NCBI RefSeq assembly: GCF_050947335.1
Contig: NC_134993.1
Span: 11,470,001-11,534,000 of the forward strand
DNA: 64,000 nt
Direction: 5' to 3'
Origin: Megachile rotundata
Lineage: Eukaryota > Arthropoda > Insecta > Hymenoptera > Megachilidae
Part shown: in pieces, positions 36,491-48,339 of the stretch
How positions within the stretch are numbered: the first letter of the stretch is position 1
How the letters are laid out: each line of letters begins with the position of its first letter
Position numbers and translations under genes: made by a program
The notes under the pieces: model-generated
What the model saw: only the letters and a program-made list of their open reading frames with translations
Told to the model about the DNA's origin: nothing
The model's database searches: none

Positions 36491-37140
36491 TGCGTCGCGC
36501 ATACATGAAAAGCACAATACACGAAGAACATTGATTTTGAAACACCATGTACGTTAGTAGTGCAGCATAGAAAGTAAATGAACAGACCGTCGAATGTGAA
36601 AGTTGTGCCATTTCGCAGACTTTCGTGGAGCGGCCGCGAGGAGCTTTTGCAACGCGTACAAACTGTCGCGGACCGAGTCGTTGCGCAACCACGAACTACA
36701 CCGTTTCTCCGTTGCACCGTTCACGCACCGACATTCTTATTAATTATAGTTGAGTCGCGACTATCCAAGGACGTCCCCTTATTCCCTGCACGTGGTTCGT
36801 TCACCCCGATATCCCGTTATCAGGACGCGATCACCGGTTGCTTTTAACAGCTCGTTATCGCCCGCGCGAGCCACACTTACCGTTTTACTGGCCACGCGAA
36901 TGGGGAGCAGGGACAATTTACGACCATTAAATTCACCCCTTCGATCTTTTCGCCGATCTCCTTTACACGTGATTTACTGGCTTTTTTACCGGGTACAACA
37001 CTCTTCGATCGTAATCTCAGTCAGGTTTTATGCTTTATGGGATCTAGTTCGTTTTTGTGGAGTAGTTGGGGTTGTGCAGGGATTATTTTGAAAGGGTGCA
37101 TGCAAGTTGTAACGTTTGAGGTTTCGTATTTGTGTGAGAT
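36491..37140. other. GC-rich single-copy island
   Basis: The interval 36570-36990 is CpG-rich. Overlapping frames occur on both strands (plus 36578-36847 and 36750-37091, minus 36442-36717). None has a recognised domain. It could be an exon or a regulatory island. Confidence 0.45.
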
Positions 37141-37990
37141 GTGATCTAGTAATCTATAATTCCCAATTACATAATTCCCCAAATCTATAATTTCCCGATT
37201 CCATCATTCACCGATTCCATAATTTTCCAATTCCACATTGTCTCAATTCCATAATTCTCCGATTCCATAATTCACCGATTCCATAACTACCCGATTCCAT
37301 AATTCACCGATTCCATAACTCCCCAATTCCACATTGCCCCAATTCCATAATTCCCCAAATCTATAATTCTTCGATTCCATAATTCCCCAATTCCACATTG
37401 CCCCAATTCCATAATTTCCCGATTCCATCATTCACCGATTCCATAATTTTCCAATTCCACATTGTCCCAATTCCATAATTCCCCAATTCTGTAATTCCCC
37501 GATTCCATAATTCACCGAATCCATAACTCCCCGATTCCATAATTCACCGATTCCATAACTCCCCGATTCCATAATTCACCGATTCCATAATTCCCCAGTT
37601 CCACATTGCCCCAATTCCATAATTCACCGATTCCATAATTCCCTGATTCCATAATTCACCGATTCCACAATTCACCGATTCCATAATTCCCTAATTCCAT
37701 AATTCCCCAATTCCATAATTCCCAATTCCATAATTTCCCAATTCCATAATTTCCCAATTCTATAATTCACCGATTCCACGTTGCTCCAATTCCATAATTC
37801 ACCGATTCCATAATTCCCCCATTCCATGGTTCGCCGATTCCATAATTCCCCGATTCCATAATTCCCCATTTCCATAATTCTCCAATTCTAAAATTCCCCA
37901 AATCCCTAAAGCCCCAATTCCAAAATTCCCCAAATCCCCAAATCCCCAATTCCAAAATTCCCTAAATCCCCAATTTCAAAATTCCCCAAC
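37141..37990. repeat. ATTCCATAATTCACCG tandem array, 16-bp unit
   Basis: About 50 copies of ATTCCATAATTCCCCG and ATTCCATAACTCCCC variants, with CCACATTGCCCC inserts recurring. Minus frames of about 60-67 codons arise from it. C-rich on the plus strand. Confidence 0.92.
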
Positions 37991-39555
37991 AGTTTCATAA
38001 AAAAATAATATCCAACCTATATTATCTCCCAGCAAAAGCATCTTCAACAACAAATTCCTACCTCGTAATTCCGACTTATAATTACGAATTAATTAATGCC
38101 ATCGTCAGTTACATAAAGAGGTTATGTATCCGTTTTATTACCGATTGTTCGTAATACAAGAAATAATCAACAATCGGAGATATTCCCACCAACGAAAGAA
38201 ACAAGCAACTTTCACCTTCTTTCTATACGTAATTCTTTTAGACGTAATCCCTCGTAAAGAAATTTCTAACATACTAATCTCTCTAGCGATGGATATCTAA
38301 TTGTAGAATCAATTCCGGAAGTCGGTGCACTGTTCGCGTCAGAAATATGTAATATAATTAGTAACTCGATACCTAATCCTATTGTTCTTCTATAATTATG
38401 ATACATCTTCACATGAGAAAAATTTTTATTGCAAACAAAAATTTTGTTTTTGTGGAAGAAATTGATCTCTCTTTTTTATGTGAATTTTGAAAAATTTGAT
38501 GTTCGATTTAATTTGTGATATTCTATTTTTTAGGGATGTTAAAATTGATTTTTAGTTAACTAGTCTATGGTGTAGTTAATATATATTAATTTACATGGCT
38601 ATTTTTATTAATTAATTATGATTGATTGATTAATTATAATTATTTTATGTTTCATGAAATTATTGAGAATTTTTTGAGGTTTGAAGAAGGGTTGATATGG
38701 GGTTGCAATGAAGGGTGTGGATTTATTATTTTAAATTTTCATATTTTTAACTTTCAAGCTGCAAAATATTTAAATTTTCAGATTTTCAATTCTCCACATT
38801 TTCAAATTTGATTTTTTCAAGGTTCTACATTTTTTTTATTAATTTCTGAGCTATTCATGTCTCAAATTTTCAATTTTTGAGCTTACAAATTTTCAATTTT
38901 CCACATTCCTAAATTTCAATTTTTTAATATTCCCCATTTTTCAATTTTTTTCTTGAAATAATTAAATTAGTAAATACATTTCCCCCTCTTCGCAACAAAA
39001 TCATTACAAGCAACCTCTCCAAGCACAAATTTCCTAACGCCATACACGGTGAACGTTTACAATAACGAACAACCCAGATCGGCCTGAAAAATCCAGCGAC
39101 ATAAAGAGAGGGAAAAAAAAGGAATGGATAAACGATTATCCTCGTTCGATGTCGACAAACCCTTGGATTATTCCGGCTTCGAAGGACGCGGTCGTCGATC
39201 CGCGACGAACTCCTCGCGATCGATCGAGTAATCGTTTGCGATTTTTATCCGGCGCCCGTTTAATACTCGTCCGGTCGCGTTCATTGCGCAACATGCAAAT
39301 TAGCTAACGGTTAATCACTCGGTGTGACTAAGTAAATTGCTGGCGACAACTAGACACCATTTTTTTTTTACCTATTGGTTTTTTTTTTATTTGCATATTT
39401 CATTGGTCTTTAATTAGCGAGCCGATTCTGGCCTTTCTCTTTTTGATTACCTCTTTTTCTATTGTTTCGTTGTTATGTAGGATATAGGTGAAATAGGTTT
39501 ACTTGTAGGTATGTTATTAGTAGTTTAACCTGTTGGCCTGTTATTTGTTAGATTG
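37991..39555. other. Single-copy stretch, mostly AT-rich
   Basis: The interval 38000-39000 is AT-rich, with TTTTCAAATTT low complexity at 38730-38950. The interval 39040-39310 is a CpG-rich island without a long frame. T-runs lie at 39360-39390. No gene was recognised. Confidence 0.5.
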
Positions 39556-40815
39556 TAACATGTATTGTGTGTAATGTCTATGGAATATCACTTATGTCAT
39601 ACAGTAGATTACATATGGCGTACAGTGTATCACATATGTCATAGAGTATATCACATATGCTATACAGTATATTTCATATATCGTCTACAATATATTGTAT
39701 ATCATATATCATATTTCACATATCATATATCAGGTTTCATGTATCATGTTTCATGTATCATACTTCATATATCATATATCAGGTTTCATGTATCATACTT
39801 CATATATCATATATCAGGTTTCATATATCATGTTTCATGTATCATACTTCATATATCATATATCAGGTTTCATATATCATGTTTCATGTATCATACTTCA
39901 TATATCATATATCAGGTTTCATATATCACGGTTTATGTATCATATTTCATATATCATATTTAATATATCAGGTTTCATATATCATATTTCACATATCATA
40001 TGTCATGTTTCATATATCATATTTCACATATCATATATCATGTTTCGTATATCATGTTTCATGTATCATATTTCATATATTATATATAATGTTTCATGTA
40101 TCATATTTCACATATCATATATCAGGTTTTATATATCATGTTTCATGTATCATACTTCATATATCATATATCAGGTTTCATATATCATGTTTCATGTATA
40201 ATATATCAGGTTTCATATATCACATTTCACATATCGTATGTCATGTTTCATATATCATATTTCACATATCATATATCATATTTCACATATCATATATCAG
40301 GTTTCATATATCATGTTTCCTGTATCATACTTCATATATCATGTTTTATGTATCATATTTCATATATCATATTTAATATATCAGGTTTCATATTTCATAT
40401 ATCATATATCATGTTTAATATATCAGGTTTCATATATCACATTTCACATATCGTATGTCATGTTTCATATATCATATTTCACATATCATATATCATGTTT
40501 CATATATCATGTTTCATGTATCATATTTCATATATTATATATCATGTTTCATGTATCATGTTCACGTATCATGTTTCATATATCATATATCATATGTAAT
40601 GTATGCAGCATATCACATATGTTATACATGATATCTCACATATGGCATACAGTATATCTCACACATGTCATACAGCATATCTCACACATCTACAATATAT
40701 CATATATCATATACATCATGTGTAATGTACACAGTGTATCACATATGTTATACATCATATCTCACACATGTCACTCAGCAAATCTCACATATCTACAATA
40801 CATCACACCCTCAAT
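39556..40815. repeat. CATATATCATGTTTCATGTATC array
   Basis: Words of 12-14 bp (CATATATCAGGTTT, CATGTATCATACTT, CATATTTCACATAT) are shuffled in longer blocks. The plus strand has almost no stop codons in any frame because the words lack in-frame TAA/TAG/TGA. This gives frames of 168-239 codons rich in His, Ile, Ser and Tyr. I reject these as genes. Confidence 0.92.
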
Positions 40816-41440
40816 CCTCCTATCTTTTCAAGTCTACAATTTTCCCAAAATCCTCCCCCAAAAAATAATTCCAAATATTTCCTCAAACATTAAAAATCCC
40901 AAATTTTCAACTCTCCCAAAATAGAAGTTTAAGCTTGCAAATATACTCACACGCCATATTTCAAGTTTCCCAAGGACAATCGTCCGAATCACAGCAAGTT
41001 TCGTTCGAAATTCCGTTTGGATTTCATTAGTTCCCGCGTGATAGAAAGTACAGGAAATCGGCTTATATTAAATTTGCCGGCTTTGCAAAAGACAGATACG
41101 TCTTGGAGCGTAATAAAGACTGTTTCTCTCTCTCGACCCCAGAAATCCCGGGGGTCGGTATCGGGTCGCGAGGCCAACGAACTCCTCGCGTCACGATCCC
41201 TAACCCGGTCAACCGCGACACAGATCCACGTAGCAACCCTCTTCTCCGCCTCCACCTCCCTGTTCCTGTTTATGCGTTACCGTAACATCGATTTCGCTGA
41301 ATTAGAACACGCGTGAACCGGACCAACGGCATTTCGGAAATTACTGGGAACTATGGGATTCGGACATCCCCTGAGAATTCCCTTCTGTGTGAAGGGAAAC
41401 TCTATGTTCGACTTCGTTGAATTGGTGCGTTTGGGGAGCA
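40816..41440. other. Single-copy island, GC-rich at 41000-41400
   Basis: The minus frame 40989-41255 and plus frame 41017-41316 are antiparallel over the same CpG-rich DNA. No domain or exon boundaries are convincing. Confidence 0.45.
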
Positions 41441-42035
41441 CTGAGATTTGGGGGAATTTTGGATGAGGGGTTCGAATTTTTAGGGTTTTATAGGGTTATT
41501 TTGGGGTTTCTTATAGGGCTTTTTAAGGGTTTTTTTTAGGATTTCTTATAGGATTTTTTTGGGATATCTTATAGCGTTATTTTGGGGTTTGTTATAGGGT
41601 TATTTTTGGATTTGTTACAGGGTTGCTTTAGGGTTTCCTTTAGGGCTTCTTATAGGGTTATTTTGGGGTTTCTTATAGGGTTTTTTAAGGGTTTTTTTTT
41701 AAGGATTTCTTATGGGGTTTTTTGGGATTTCTTATAGGGTTATTTTGGGGTTTGTTATAGGGTTATTTTTGGATTTGTTACAAGATTACTTTAGGGTTTC
41801 TTTTAGGGCTTCTTATAGAGTTATTTTGGGGTTTCTTATAGGGTTTTTTAAGGGTTTTTTTAGTGTTTTTTTAGGATTCCTCATAGGGTTATTTTGGGGT
41901 TTGTTATAGGGTTATTTTTGGATTTGTTACAGGGTTACTTTAGGGTTTGTTTTAGGGTTATTTTAGAGTTTGTTGCAGGATTATTTTAGGGTTCCTCACA
42001 GGGTTATTTCAGGGTTTGTGAGGTTTGAACTATTT
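41441..42035. repeat. TTATAGGGTTATTTTGGGG array
   Basis: Units of about 22 bp (TTATAGGGTTATTTTGGGGT and TTTTTTAAGGG variants). GGGGTTTCTTATAGGG recurs near 41513, 41665 and 41828, giving a 152-163 bp second-order period. Confidence 0.88.
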
Positions 42036-42744
42036 TTAGGGGGTTTGTGATGGACTTCAATTTTTTTTTTAATAATTGTGGAGTTGTAAAATTTTTTCCA
42101 TAATAATTATAAGGTCACAGAATTTTTCATATAAGTGATACTTTTTTTTTATTAACAAGGGTTGCACATGATTATATAATATTAAATAATTTTCAATATA
42201 CTCTGTTTTTTACGAATAAATTTTTGACAATTTTTATTCAAGAATATATTTTTTTCCTAACTAAATACAGCAAATGATAATATAGAAAGGTTAAATAATT
42301 TCTCTGTACTTAATTTTATTTTAAATTAAGTTTCGTTAATTTTTTTTGCACAATACTTATATGACGACGTTAAATAATCATTATATTTTTGTTTTGCTTA
42401 TTTTCATTTTTTATTTAAATGCAAGAATTATATTTGAAATTCGTATCTCTTTAATTTTTGCATAGAAACATATTCTTCGCCTAACTGCAACAAAATGAAC
42501 GTCACAATACAAAAATAATAAATAATAATACACTGAAATAATATCCTTTCAATCGTGCATTTTACATAAAAATTCTTTCTCGAATTTCTCCAAAGAAATT
42601 TCCTCTCAAACGAAAATTTACCTAAAAGTCCAAAAAAAGCTGAACCTTATGTAAAAGTTATCTTCGCAATCAATAAAACCCAGCCTTTAGAAACACAATT
42701 TAGGAGGAAGTAAAAGCAGGAAATAAGGGTCCTCTCAGGTCAAC
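42036..42744. other. AT-rich single-copy spacer
   Basis: Very AT-rich to 42600, then mixed. No array or gene was seen. Confidence 0.5.
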
Positions 42745-42758
42745 CACGTGTATAAAAG
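42745..42758 (+). promoter_or_regulatory. E-box abutting a TATA box
   Basis: CACGTG (42745-42750) is followed directly by TATAAAAG (42751-42758), both canonical. Initiation about 25-30 bases downstream would fall near 42780, just before an ATG at 42796. No clear initiator was found. Confidence 0.3.
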
Positions 42759-42795
42759 AAAGTAATCAGGTAGGGGTGGAAACGGCACCCGAGGG

Positions 42796-42990
42796 ATGAC
42801 CCTTCGACCTTTGACAAGAGAGGGGAAAAAAAACGTGACATCCAAGTTTATTTCGAGAGCAGGAAAGCGTGATTCGTCACTCGAATCGATTTCGAGTGAG
42901 TCAGATTTTCGTTTAATCCCCACGTACGACACGTGTCGATTCGAAAATAAATGGGCCGCTGAAATCGTAACTGAATTAATCAAGAATTAA
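42796..42990 (+). CDS. Small open frame, hypothetical
   Basis: A 64-codon ATG frame (MTLRPLTREGKKNVTSKF...) ends at TAA. It lies in single-copy DNA 38 bases after the TATA-like word. The peptide is charged, with no signal or membrane segment and no recognised family. A minus frame (42735-42983) overlaps it. It could be a first exon, a small gene or chance. Confidence 0.18.
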   Translation: MTLRPLTREGKKNVTSKFISRAGKRDSSLESISSESDFRLIPTYDTCRFENKWAAEIVTELIKN

Positions 42991-43139
42991 ATTGGACGGT
43001 TGGAATTATCGTTCGTTGCACCCGCGGTTATTGCGATTTGATATATTGCTGTTCGAAATCACTCTGTTTTCAATTAAGGGTGTTCGTATAATCCAATTGG
43101 TATTTTATTCATTTTTAGGGAATTTTGTTGTGAGTTTTT

Positions 43140-44135
43140 TTATGACAGAGTCTTGGGATTTTTTGGTGGGTTTTGGTTTAAGAAAGTTGGGGTTTCTTTA
43201 ATTTTTAGTGGATTTTTTTTAGGTTTGAAAGTTGGGATTTTTGCAATTTTTAGTGGATTTTTTTTAGGTTGGAAAATTGGGGTTTTTGCAATTTTTAGTG
43301 GATTTTTTTTAGGTTGGAAAATTGGGGTTTTTGCAATTTTTAGTGGATTTTTTTTAGGTTGGAAAATTGGGGTTTTTGCAATTTTTAGTGGATTTTGGTT
43401 TAAGTTTGAAAGTTGAGATTTTTGCAATTTTTAGTGGAATTTGATTTAAGTTTGGAAGTTGGGGTTTTTGCAATTTTTAGTGGATTTTGGTTTAGGTTTG
43501 AAAATTGGAATTTTTGCAATTTTTAGTGGATTTTGGTTTAAGTTTGAAAGTTGAGATTTTTGCAATTTTTAGTGGATTTTGGTTTAGGTTTGAAAATTGG
43601 AATTATTGCAATTTTTATTGGAATTTGATTTAAGTTTGGAAGTTGGGGTTTTTGCAATTTTTAGTGGATTTTGGTTTAGGTTTGAAAATTGGAATTATTG
43701 CAATTTTTAGTGGAATTTGATTTAAGTTTGGAAGTTGGGGTTTTTGCAATTTTTAGTGGATTTTGGTTTAGGTTTGAAAATTGGAATTATTGCAATTTTT
43801 AGTGGAATTTGATTTAAGTTTGGAAGTTGGGGTTTTTGCAATTTTTAGTGGATTTTGGTTTAGGTTTGAAAGTTGGAATTTTTGCAATTTTTAGTGGATT
43901 TTGGTTTAAGTTTGAAAGTTGGAATTTTTGCAATTTTTAGTGGATTTTGGTTTAAGTTTGAAAGTTGGAATTTTTGCAATTTTTAGTGGATTTTGGTTTA
44001 AGTTTGAAAATTGGAATTATTGCAATTTTTAGTGGATTTTGGTTTAGGTTTGAAAATTGGAATTATTGCAATTTTTAGTGGAATTTGATTTAAGTTTGAA
44101 AGTTGGAATTTTGCAATTTTTAGTGGATTTTGGTC
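43140..44135. repeat. TTTTTGCAATTTTTAGTGG array, 45-46 bp unit
   Basis: About 20 copies. The first four have a 45-bp unit (15 codons), which keeps frames open on both strands at 43140-43427, including a 15-residue repeat of the NPLKIAKTPIFQPKK type on the minus strand. Later copies are about 46 bp and lose the frame. Confidence 0.93.
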
Positions 44136-45100
44136 TAGGTTTTTATTTGGAATTTTTTTTGGTAATTTTGGTATAATTTTTTTATTGGTAATTTTAGCAA
44201 ATTTTTATTGAATTTTGACCTAATTTTTTTATTTGCAATTCTAGCAATTTTTCATTCAATTTTGATCGAATTTTTTTATTTGCAATTTTACCATTTTTTT
44301 TATTGAATTTAGCTCTAATTTTTTTATTTGCAATTTTAGCAATTTTTTATTGAATTTTGATCTAATTTTTTCATTTGCAATTTTAGCAATTTTACATTGA
44401 ATTTTGATCTAATCTTTTATTTGGAATTTTAACAATTTTTCCACTTCTCAAGTAAGATTGTACAAGTTCTTATGGAATTTGAAGATTGAAGATTTTGTTA
44501 TTTTTTACGTATTTTACTTTACTTACTTTAGCAATTTTTATTGAATTTTTGTCTAATTTTTCATTTAGAATTTCAGCTAATTTTTATTAAACTTTTAGTC
44601 CAACTTTTTATTTACAATTTCATCAATTTTTACTGAATTTTAGTCTACGTTTTCATCTGGAATTTCATCATTTTCTATTGAATTTTGGTCAACCTCAAGT
44701 AACATTTCACAACTTCTTATTGAATTTGAAGTCGGTTCTCAACTAAGGTTTCACAACTTTTTACAGAACTTGAAGTTACTCAACTCAGGTTCTACAATCT
44801 TCTACTGAACTTGAAGTCAATCCTTAATTAAAATTTTACAATATTTAACTGAACTTGGGGTTAGCTCTTAACTACCTCTCTACAATATTTTATTGAACTT
44901 TCTGTCAGTCCTTAAAACTAAAATTTTACAATTTTTTCACTGAACTCATACTTACTTCTCAACTGACATTTTACAATTTTTAACTAACATTGAAGTCTAT
45001 TATTAATTAAAATTTTACAATAATTAATTGCTATCAGTCCTTAACTAAAATTGTACAATTTTTTTTACCAAATCCATATTTAGTTCTCAACAATAGAATT
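44136..45100. repeat. Degenerate AT-rich array, about 47-bp unit
   Basis: TTTTTATTTGCAATTTTAGC and TATTGAATTTTGATC recur with drift to about 44700, then TTACAATTTT and ACTGAACTTG words to 45100. The similar unit length and shared GCAATTTTTA suggest it is the decayed flank of the preceding array. Confidence 0.65.
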
Positions 45101-46140
45101 GTTCAATTTTATACCAAATCTGCATTCAGTTTTAAAAATTTCTTTTTACTAAAAAATGAACTTGTAAATCTACCTATGAACACCTCTGTCTCCCTATATC
45201 TACCTACCGCAGAAATTTGCAAATCACAAAGCTCATTGTAATCAAGATGAATCGAGGGTTGTGATAAACGTTTTACGTGATAATAGTTGTCATATTTCGC
45301 AATCGGGTGCATTCGGTTAGCAGTATTACGAGCGCAGTAGCCTGGTTCGCACATTACGCAAGGCGCATATTTCGTTTAGGGTCGTCGACCAGTCCGATCG
45401 GGTGGGCAAATAGACGAGGCGAAAGAATAACGGCTTGTTGCTTTCTCTATTCCGTTATCCGTCGATCGATCTGCCATTTCGTTCGAGCGTAACTCGCACA
45501 CCCTCGATTCGTGCACTCGTTTCGTCTTCCGTCCCTTGCGTAACGATTGCAGCGTTGCACAGTTAGCGCGGGCTAATTATTTAGAAAGCGGACATCACCG
45601 ATTTTCGAATACCTTGAAATCTCTATCGAAGTCACAGACAAGCTCCTTGGTCATCCAGAAAATTTGCGCTCAGTTTGCATGAATTTAGATTCAACCTTCC
45701 TAGGAACCATTCCCATTCGGAGAACCTCTACTCGCAATTTACCTCACCGATTTTCTCACAGAAATCGTTTCCCGTCCGCGCAAGATGAGTGGAATATCGA
45801 ACGGAAGCGATCGGTTCGAAAAGTGTATTCCTCGCCTCGCACGTATTTTCGGCGCGAGCGATTAGTGACGGCTGTCGCGTGTATCGATCGGATCGAAAAC
45901 GAGGGAAGCGGAGCTCCTCTGAATTCCTGGAGATCATCTTGTGGCGGGCGCGTGGTACGTAACCGCCGCTCGCTCTCGGTTTCCGAGATATTCGCGAAAA
46001 ACTTTCGGTACTGTTACATCGAATTCCGCGTGCGCTTACGAGTCCGTGGCGATGCCTCGGTATGGGACCGCCGCTTACCTCCTTTTTCTATAACGCGTCG
46101 CGACGGCCTACAACCGAGAGGTAACGGGTGAACTTCGAAA
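45101..46140. other. Large CpG-rich single-copy island
   Basis: About 850 bp (45280-46140) is markedly GC/CpG-rich. The longest frame is plus 45664-46131 (155 codons); it is Arg-rich with no recognised domain and is followed by a weak GAG|GTAACG donor word. This is one of the best places in the window for an exon or a regulatory region, but identity is unknown. Confidence 0.4.
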
Positions 46141-46615
46141 TCAAACTTAACCGGTTTCGACTTTGGCTCGCGCCGGACCTGACGGCACGAACGTTAATAT
46201 AACCTAACCTAACTTGATCACTGACCAGATTAAATTTGACGAGGTTAGGGACCGGTCACGCGGGTCCAAATACGGAATCATGGAAATTGGTTGAATTTGA
46301 TCCTTTGTGATATGTGGTGTCATGTGAAATGTTAGAAAATTACAGCGATTCCTTGTTAATTAAAATTTACTGAGTTGCAAATTCTGTCGTATCTAGACTA
46401 GTATATCAGATAATTAGAAAATATATAATTACTTGATTTAGTCACTCGAAGTTATTTACTACATCTACTTATGTATATTTCATCCATTAACCAGTTTACC
46501 CATTTCATTTCCTTCATTTTCTCATCCACCCATTCAGCAATTTCATTCGCATATGCATTCACTTTTTAATCCATCTGTTCATTTCATCTGCGTATTCGTT
46601 TTGTTTAGATTCCAA
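46141..46615. other. Single-copy spacer
   Basis: TAACCTAACCTAAC lies near 46200. The rest is AT-rich, with CATTCATTTC low complexity at 46470-46600. Nothing else was seen. Confidence 0.5.
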
Positions 46616-46711
46616 AGTGTCGAAACAAGACAGTGGTCTAACGGACCCCAGTTGGGTTAGTTCCGACTTAGGCTAGACAGTCTTTGGCGCAAGTGTTGAA
46701 TTTTCGACACT
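46616..46711 (+). other. Nested inverted repeats (possible folded RNA)
   Basis: AGTGTCGAAA (46616-46625) pairs with TTTCGACACT (46702-46711). Inside, AAGAC and GTCTA (46627-46631, 46636-46640) pair with TAGAC and GTCTT (46674-46678, 46680-46684). Inside that, CGGA/TCCG (46642-46645, 46662-46665) and CCC/GGG close a small loop. The helices are colinear and nested. Chance folding of this size is possible. No RNA family is recognised. Confidence 0.3.
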
Positions 46712-47029
46712 GCCATATCGATTTCGAAAAAGTGACGATTCGAAAACGAACGTCGCATCCGAAATCACCGGTGCACTTTCGAACAGTCCAGTCACGCACT
46801 CATACGCGTGCATACATACGAATGAAAATATAGTGTGCTTTCACGCGGCCTGACATTTCACCTGGAACTAGTCGAAATCTCAATCAAAAGCCGTTTGTCC
46901 ATTGCTCGTTGCATTTAAATTCTTCACTTTCGTTTGAGTGGACGTAACCCATCGAAAGGGTTGAAAAGTCAATTTTTAACTAGCGTGTCACATAGGTTGA
47001 TTCATTTAGCTTCAAATAGACATTAGTGT
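46712..47029. other. Single-copy spacer
   Basis: CpG-containing, no frames, no array. Nothing was recognised. Confidence 0.5.
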
Positions 47030-47125
47030 TTAGTCATGATATGCTAATTTAAACATGACGATATTCTAATTTAGGTGTGGTGATATACTAATTTAGGAGT
47101 GATGATATACTAGCTTAGATCACTT
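47030..47125. repeat. 22-bp tandem repeat, about four copies
   Basis: GATATACTAATTTAGGAGTG variants repeat. A stray copy lies at about 47314-47335, close to the transposon's left end. Confidence 0.75.
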
Positions 47126-47395
47126 AGAGTGACAGAGCAAATTTGCAACTCGATAACTTTCAATCAACAACCATGAATTGCTGGAGCAATTTTCTAACAC
47201 TTGACTGACTGATGAAATATACTTGCATATTAAATAAATGCAGTGAATGACTAAATGACTAAATGAAGGAATTGGAGTGAAATATATTTTCTATTGATTT
47301 TTGAATTATCTAATGATATACTAATTTAGATATGAGTGACAGTTAACTTCTCTTAATCTCTCCTTAATCTCCATATTTAAATACTTCCATATCCT

Positions 47396-47433
47396 TGTTA
47401 CCGTGAAAGACCAAAATTGGAGAATGTCGACAT
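47396..47433 (+). repeat. Left terminal inverted repeat
   Basis: Starts TGTTACCGTGAAAGACC and ends with the palindrome ATGTCGACAT. It pairs with 48257-48295 in inverted orientation. Confidence 0.8.
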
Positions 47434-47691
47434 ATACCAAATACGTCGGTGAAAGACCGAATATTTTATTACATTCTTGTACATTCGGACCTTCACCGGT
47501 GTATGTCGACAATCACAGATATGCTCTGGTGGAGGTCCAAAAGAGAGGAGCCGACAAAGAAGCGACTGGCTCTCTCCCGCCAAATCCTGTGTTCTGCGTG
47601 GAGTCAGTCAGCTTTGTCAATCTTATGCAAGCTTTGATAATGCGAGCAACGTTTTCTTAATTTTTTTTTCCAATACCGTAATTTATACTGA

Positions 47692-48045
47692 ATGAATACT
47701 GCAGTAAATCGTGATCTTTTTCTTGAAAAGTTAAATGCATTAATTGCGGGTAAACGAGAAGACAATTGTTTTTATTTTTCTCAAGAAAAGTACTCTAAAA
47801 TACTTTCTGAAGTGGTTTCTGCTAAAACTAAGTGCAACACACCTTTGGATTACAGACGATTAAAACGTTTTGACGTTTTAAAAATTAATGATGAAAGGAA
47901 ATTAATTGTACCATTAAAATCAGGGGAAACGAATATACAGTATTATGTTACCAATGAAAAATTGTTCGGTATACTATATGAAACACGCGCCAGAATAGGC
48001 CACGGAGGAAGAACACGTATGCTTAGAATGTACTATGTGTTTTAA
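47692..48045 (+). pseudogene. Truncated KRBA2-like integrase N-terminal region
   Basis: A 117-codon ATG frame. Its pattern is that of KRAB-A-domain-containing-2-like transposon proteins as I know them: an N-terminal helical region (FLEKLNALIAGKREDNCFYF), then RRLKRFDVLKI near residues 62-72 and KLIVPLKSGETNIQYYV near 77-93. It ends in GHGGRTRM near residues 102-109, the start of the HHCC zinc-binding segment. The frame then stops at 48045. In the +1 frame, directly after, CTMC (48029-48040) followed by FKLLVSP looks like the CxxC half of the same zinc finger, so a deletion or frameshift separates the two halves. The catalytic integrase core is absent. Family assignment is from recalled motif order and was not searched. 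Confidence 0.7.
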
Positions 48046-48256
48046 ATTGTTGGTCTCTCCTCTCAGAAAGAGAGGCGAAAAAGTTACCTCACCCTTGTGA
48101 CGTTTTATAGCGACTGAATTACGGAGAAAAAAATATAAATCTCCGACATGTTCAACATTCACCATTAGCGCATGGTGAATGTCGACATTTACCGGTGTAA
48201 GTCAGAAATAAGGGTATTTAGCAAATATTTCGGACATATACTAAGCGACTATGTGA

Positions 48257-48295
48257 ATGTCGACATTCTCCAGGTTTCGGTCTTTCACGGTAACA
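48257..48295 (-). repeat. Right terminal inverted repeat
   Basis: Begins with ATGTCGACAT and ends GGTCTTTCACGGTAACA, the inverse of the left end with two substitutions and one indel. Confidence 0.8.
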
Positions 48296-48339
48296 TAATC
48301 ACAACAGTGACTTCAATATCAAGTGCATAGTCATTAATC

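Larger units (their letters stand above)
47396..48295 (+). mobile_element. KRBA2-like (Ginger/TDD-type) DNA transposon remnant, 900 bp
   Basis: The ends are TGTTACCGTGAAAGACC (left) and its inverse GGTCTTTCACGGTAACA (right). The terminal match continues to about 38 bases with two substitutions and one indel, then weakly to about 125 bases. ATGTCGACAT sits at 47424-47433 and 48257-48266, and a second pair at 47503-47510 (imperfect) and 48179-48188. These lie 28/29 and 107/107 bases from the two ends. The interior holds a truncated integrase-type frame. TGTTA ends fit the TGTNR termini I recall for Ginger elements. I could not find a matching target-site duplication. It is a deletion derivative and not autonomous. 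It sits between a short 22-bp repeat and a 143-bp satellite array. Confidence 0.78.

Noticed and set aside
39565..40924. Overlapping plus-strand frames of 132-239 codons rich in His/Ile/Ser/Tyr
   Set aside because: All three frames are open because the CATATATCATGTTT-type words contain few stops. The peptides are repeat-derived.
46616..46711. tRNA or tRNA-derived SINE
   Set aside because: No A-box/B-box pair and no cloverleaf. The GGGTTAGTTCCGAC word only loosely resembles a B-box.
47386..48305. Target-site duplication of the transposon
   Set aside because: The bases just outside the two ends (ATCCT on the left, TAATC on the right) do not match, so no duplication is claimed.
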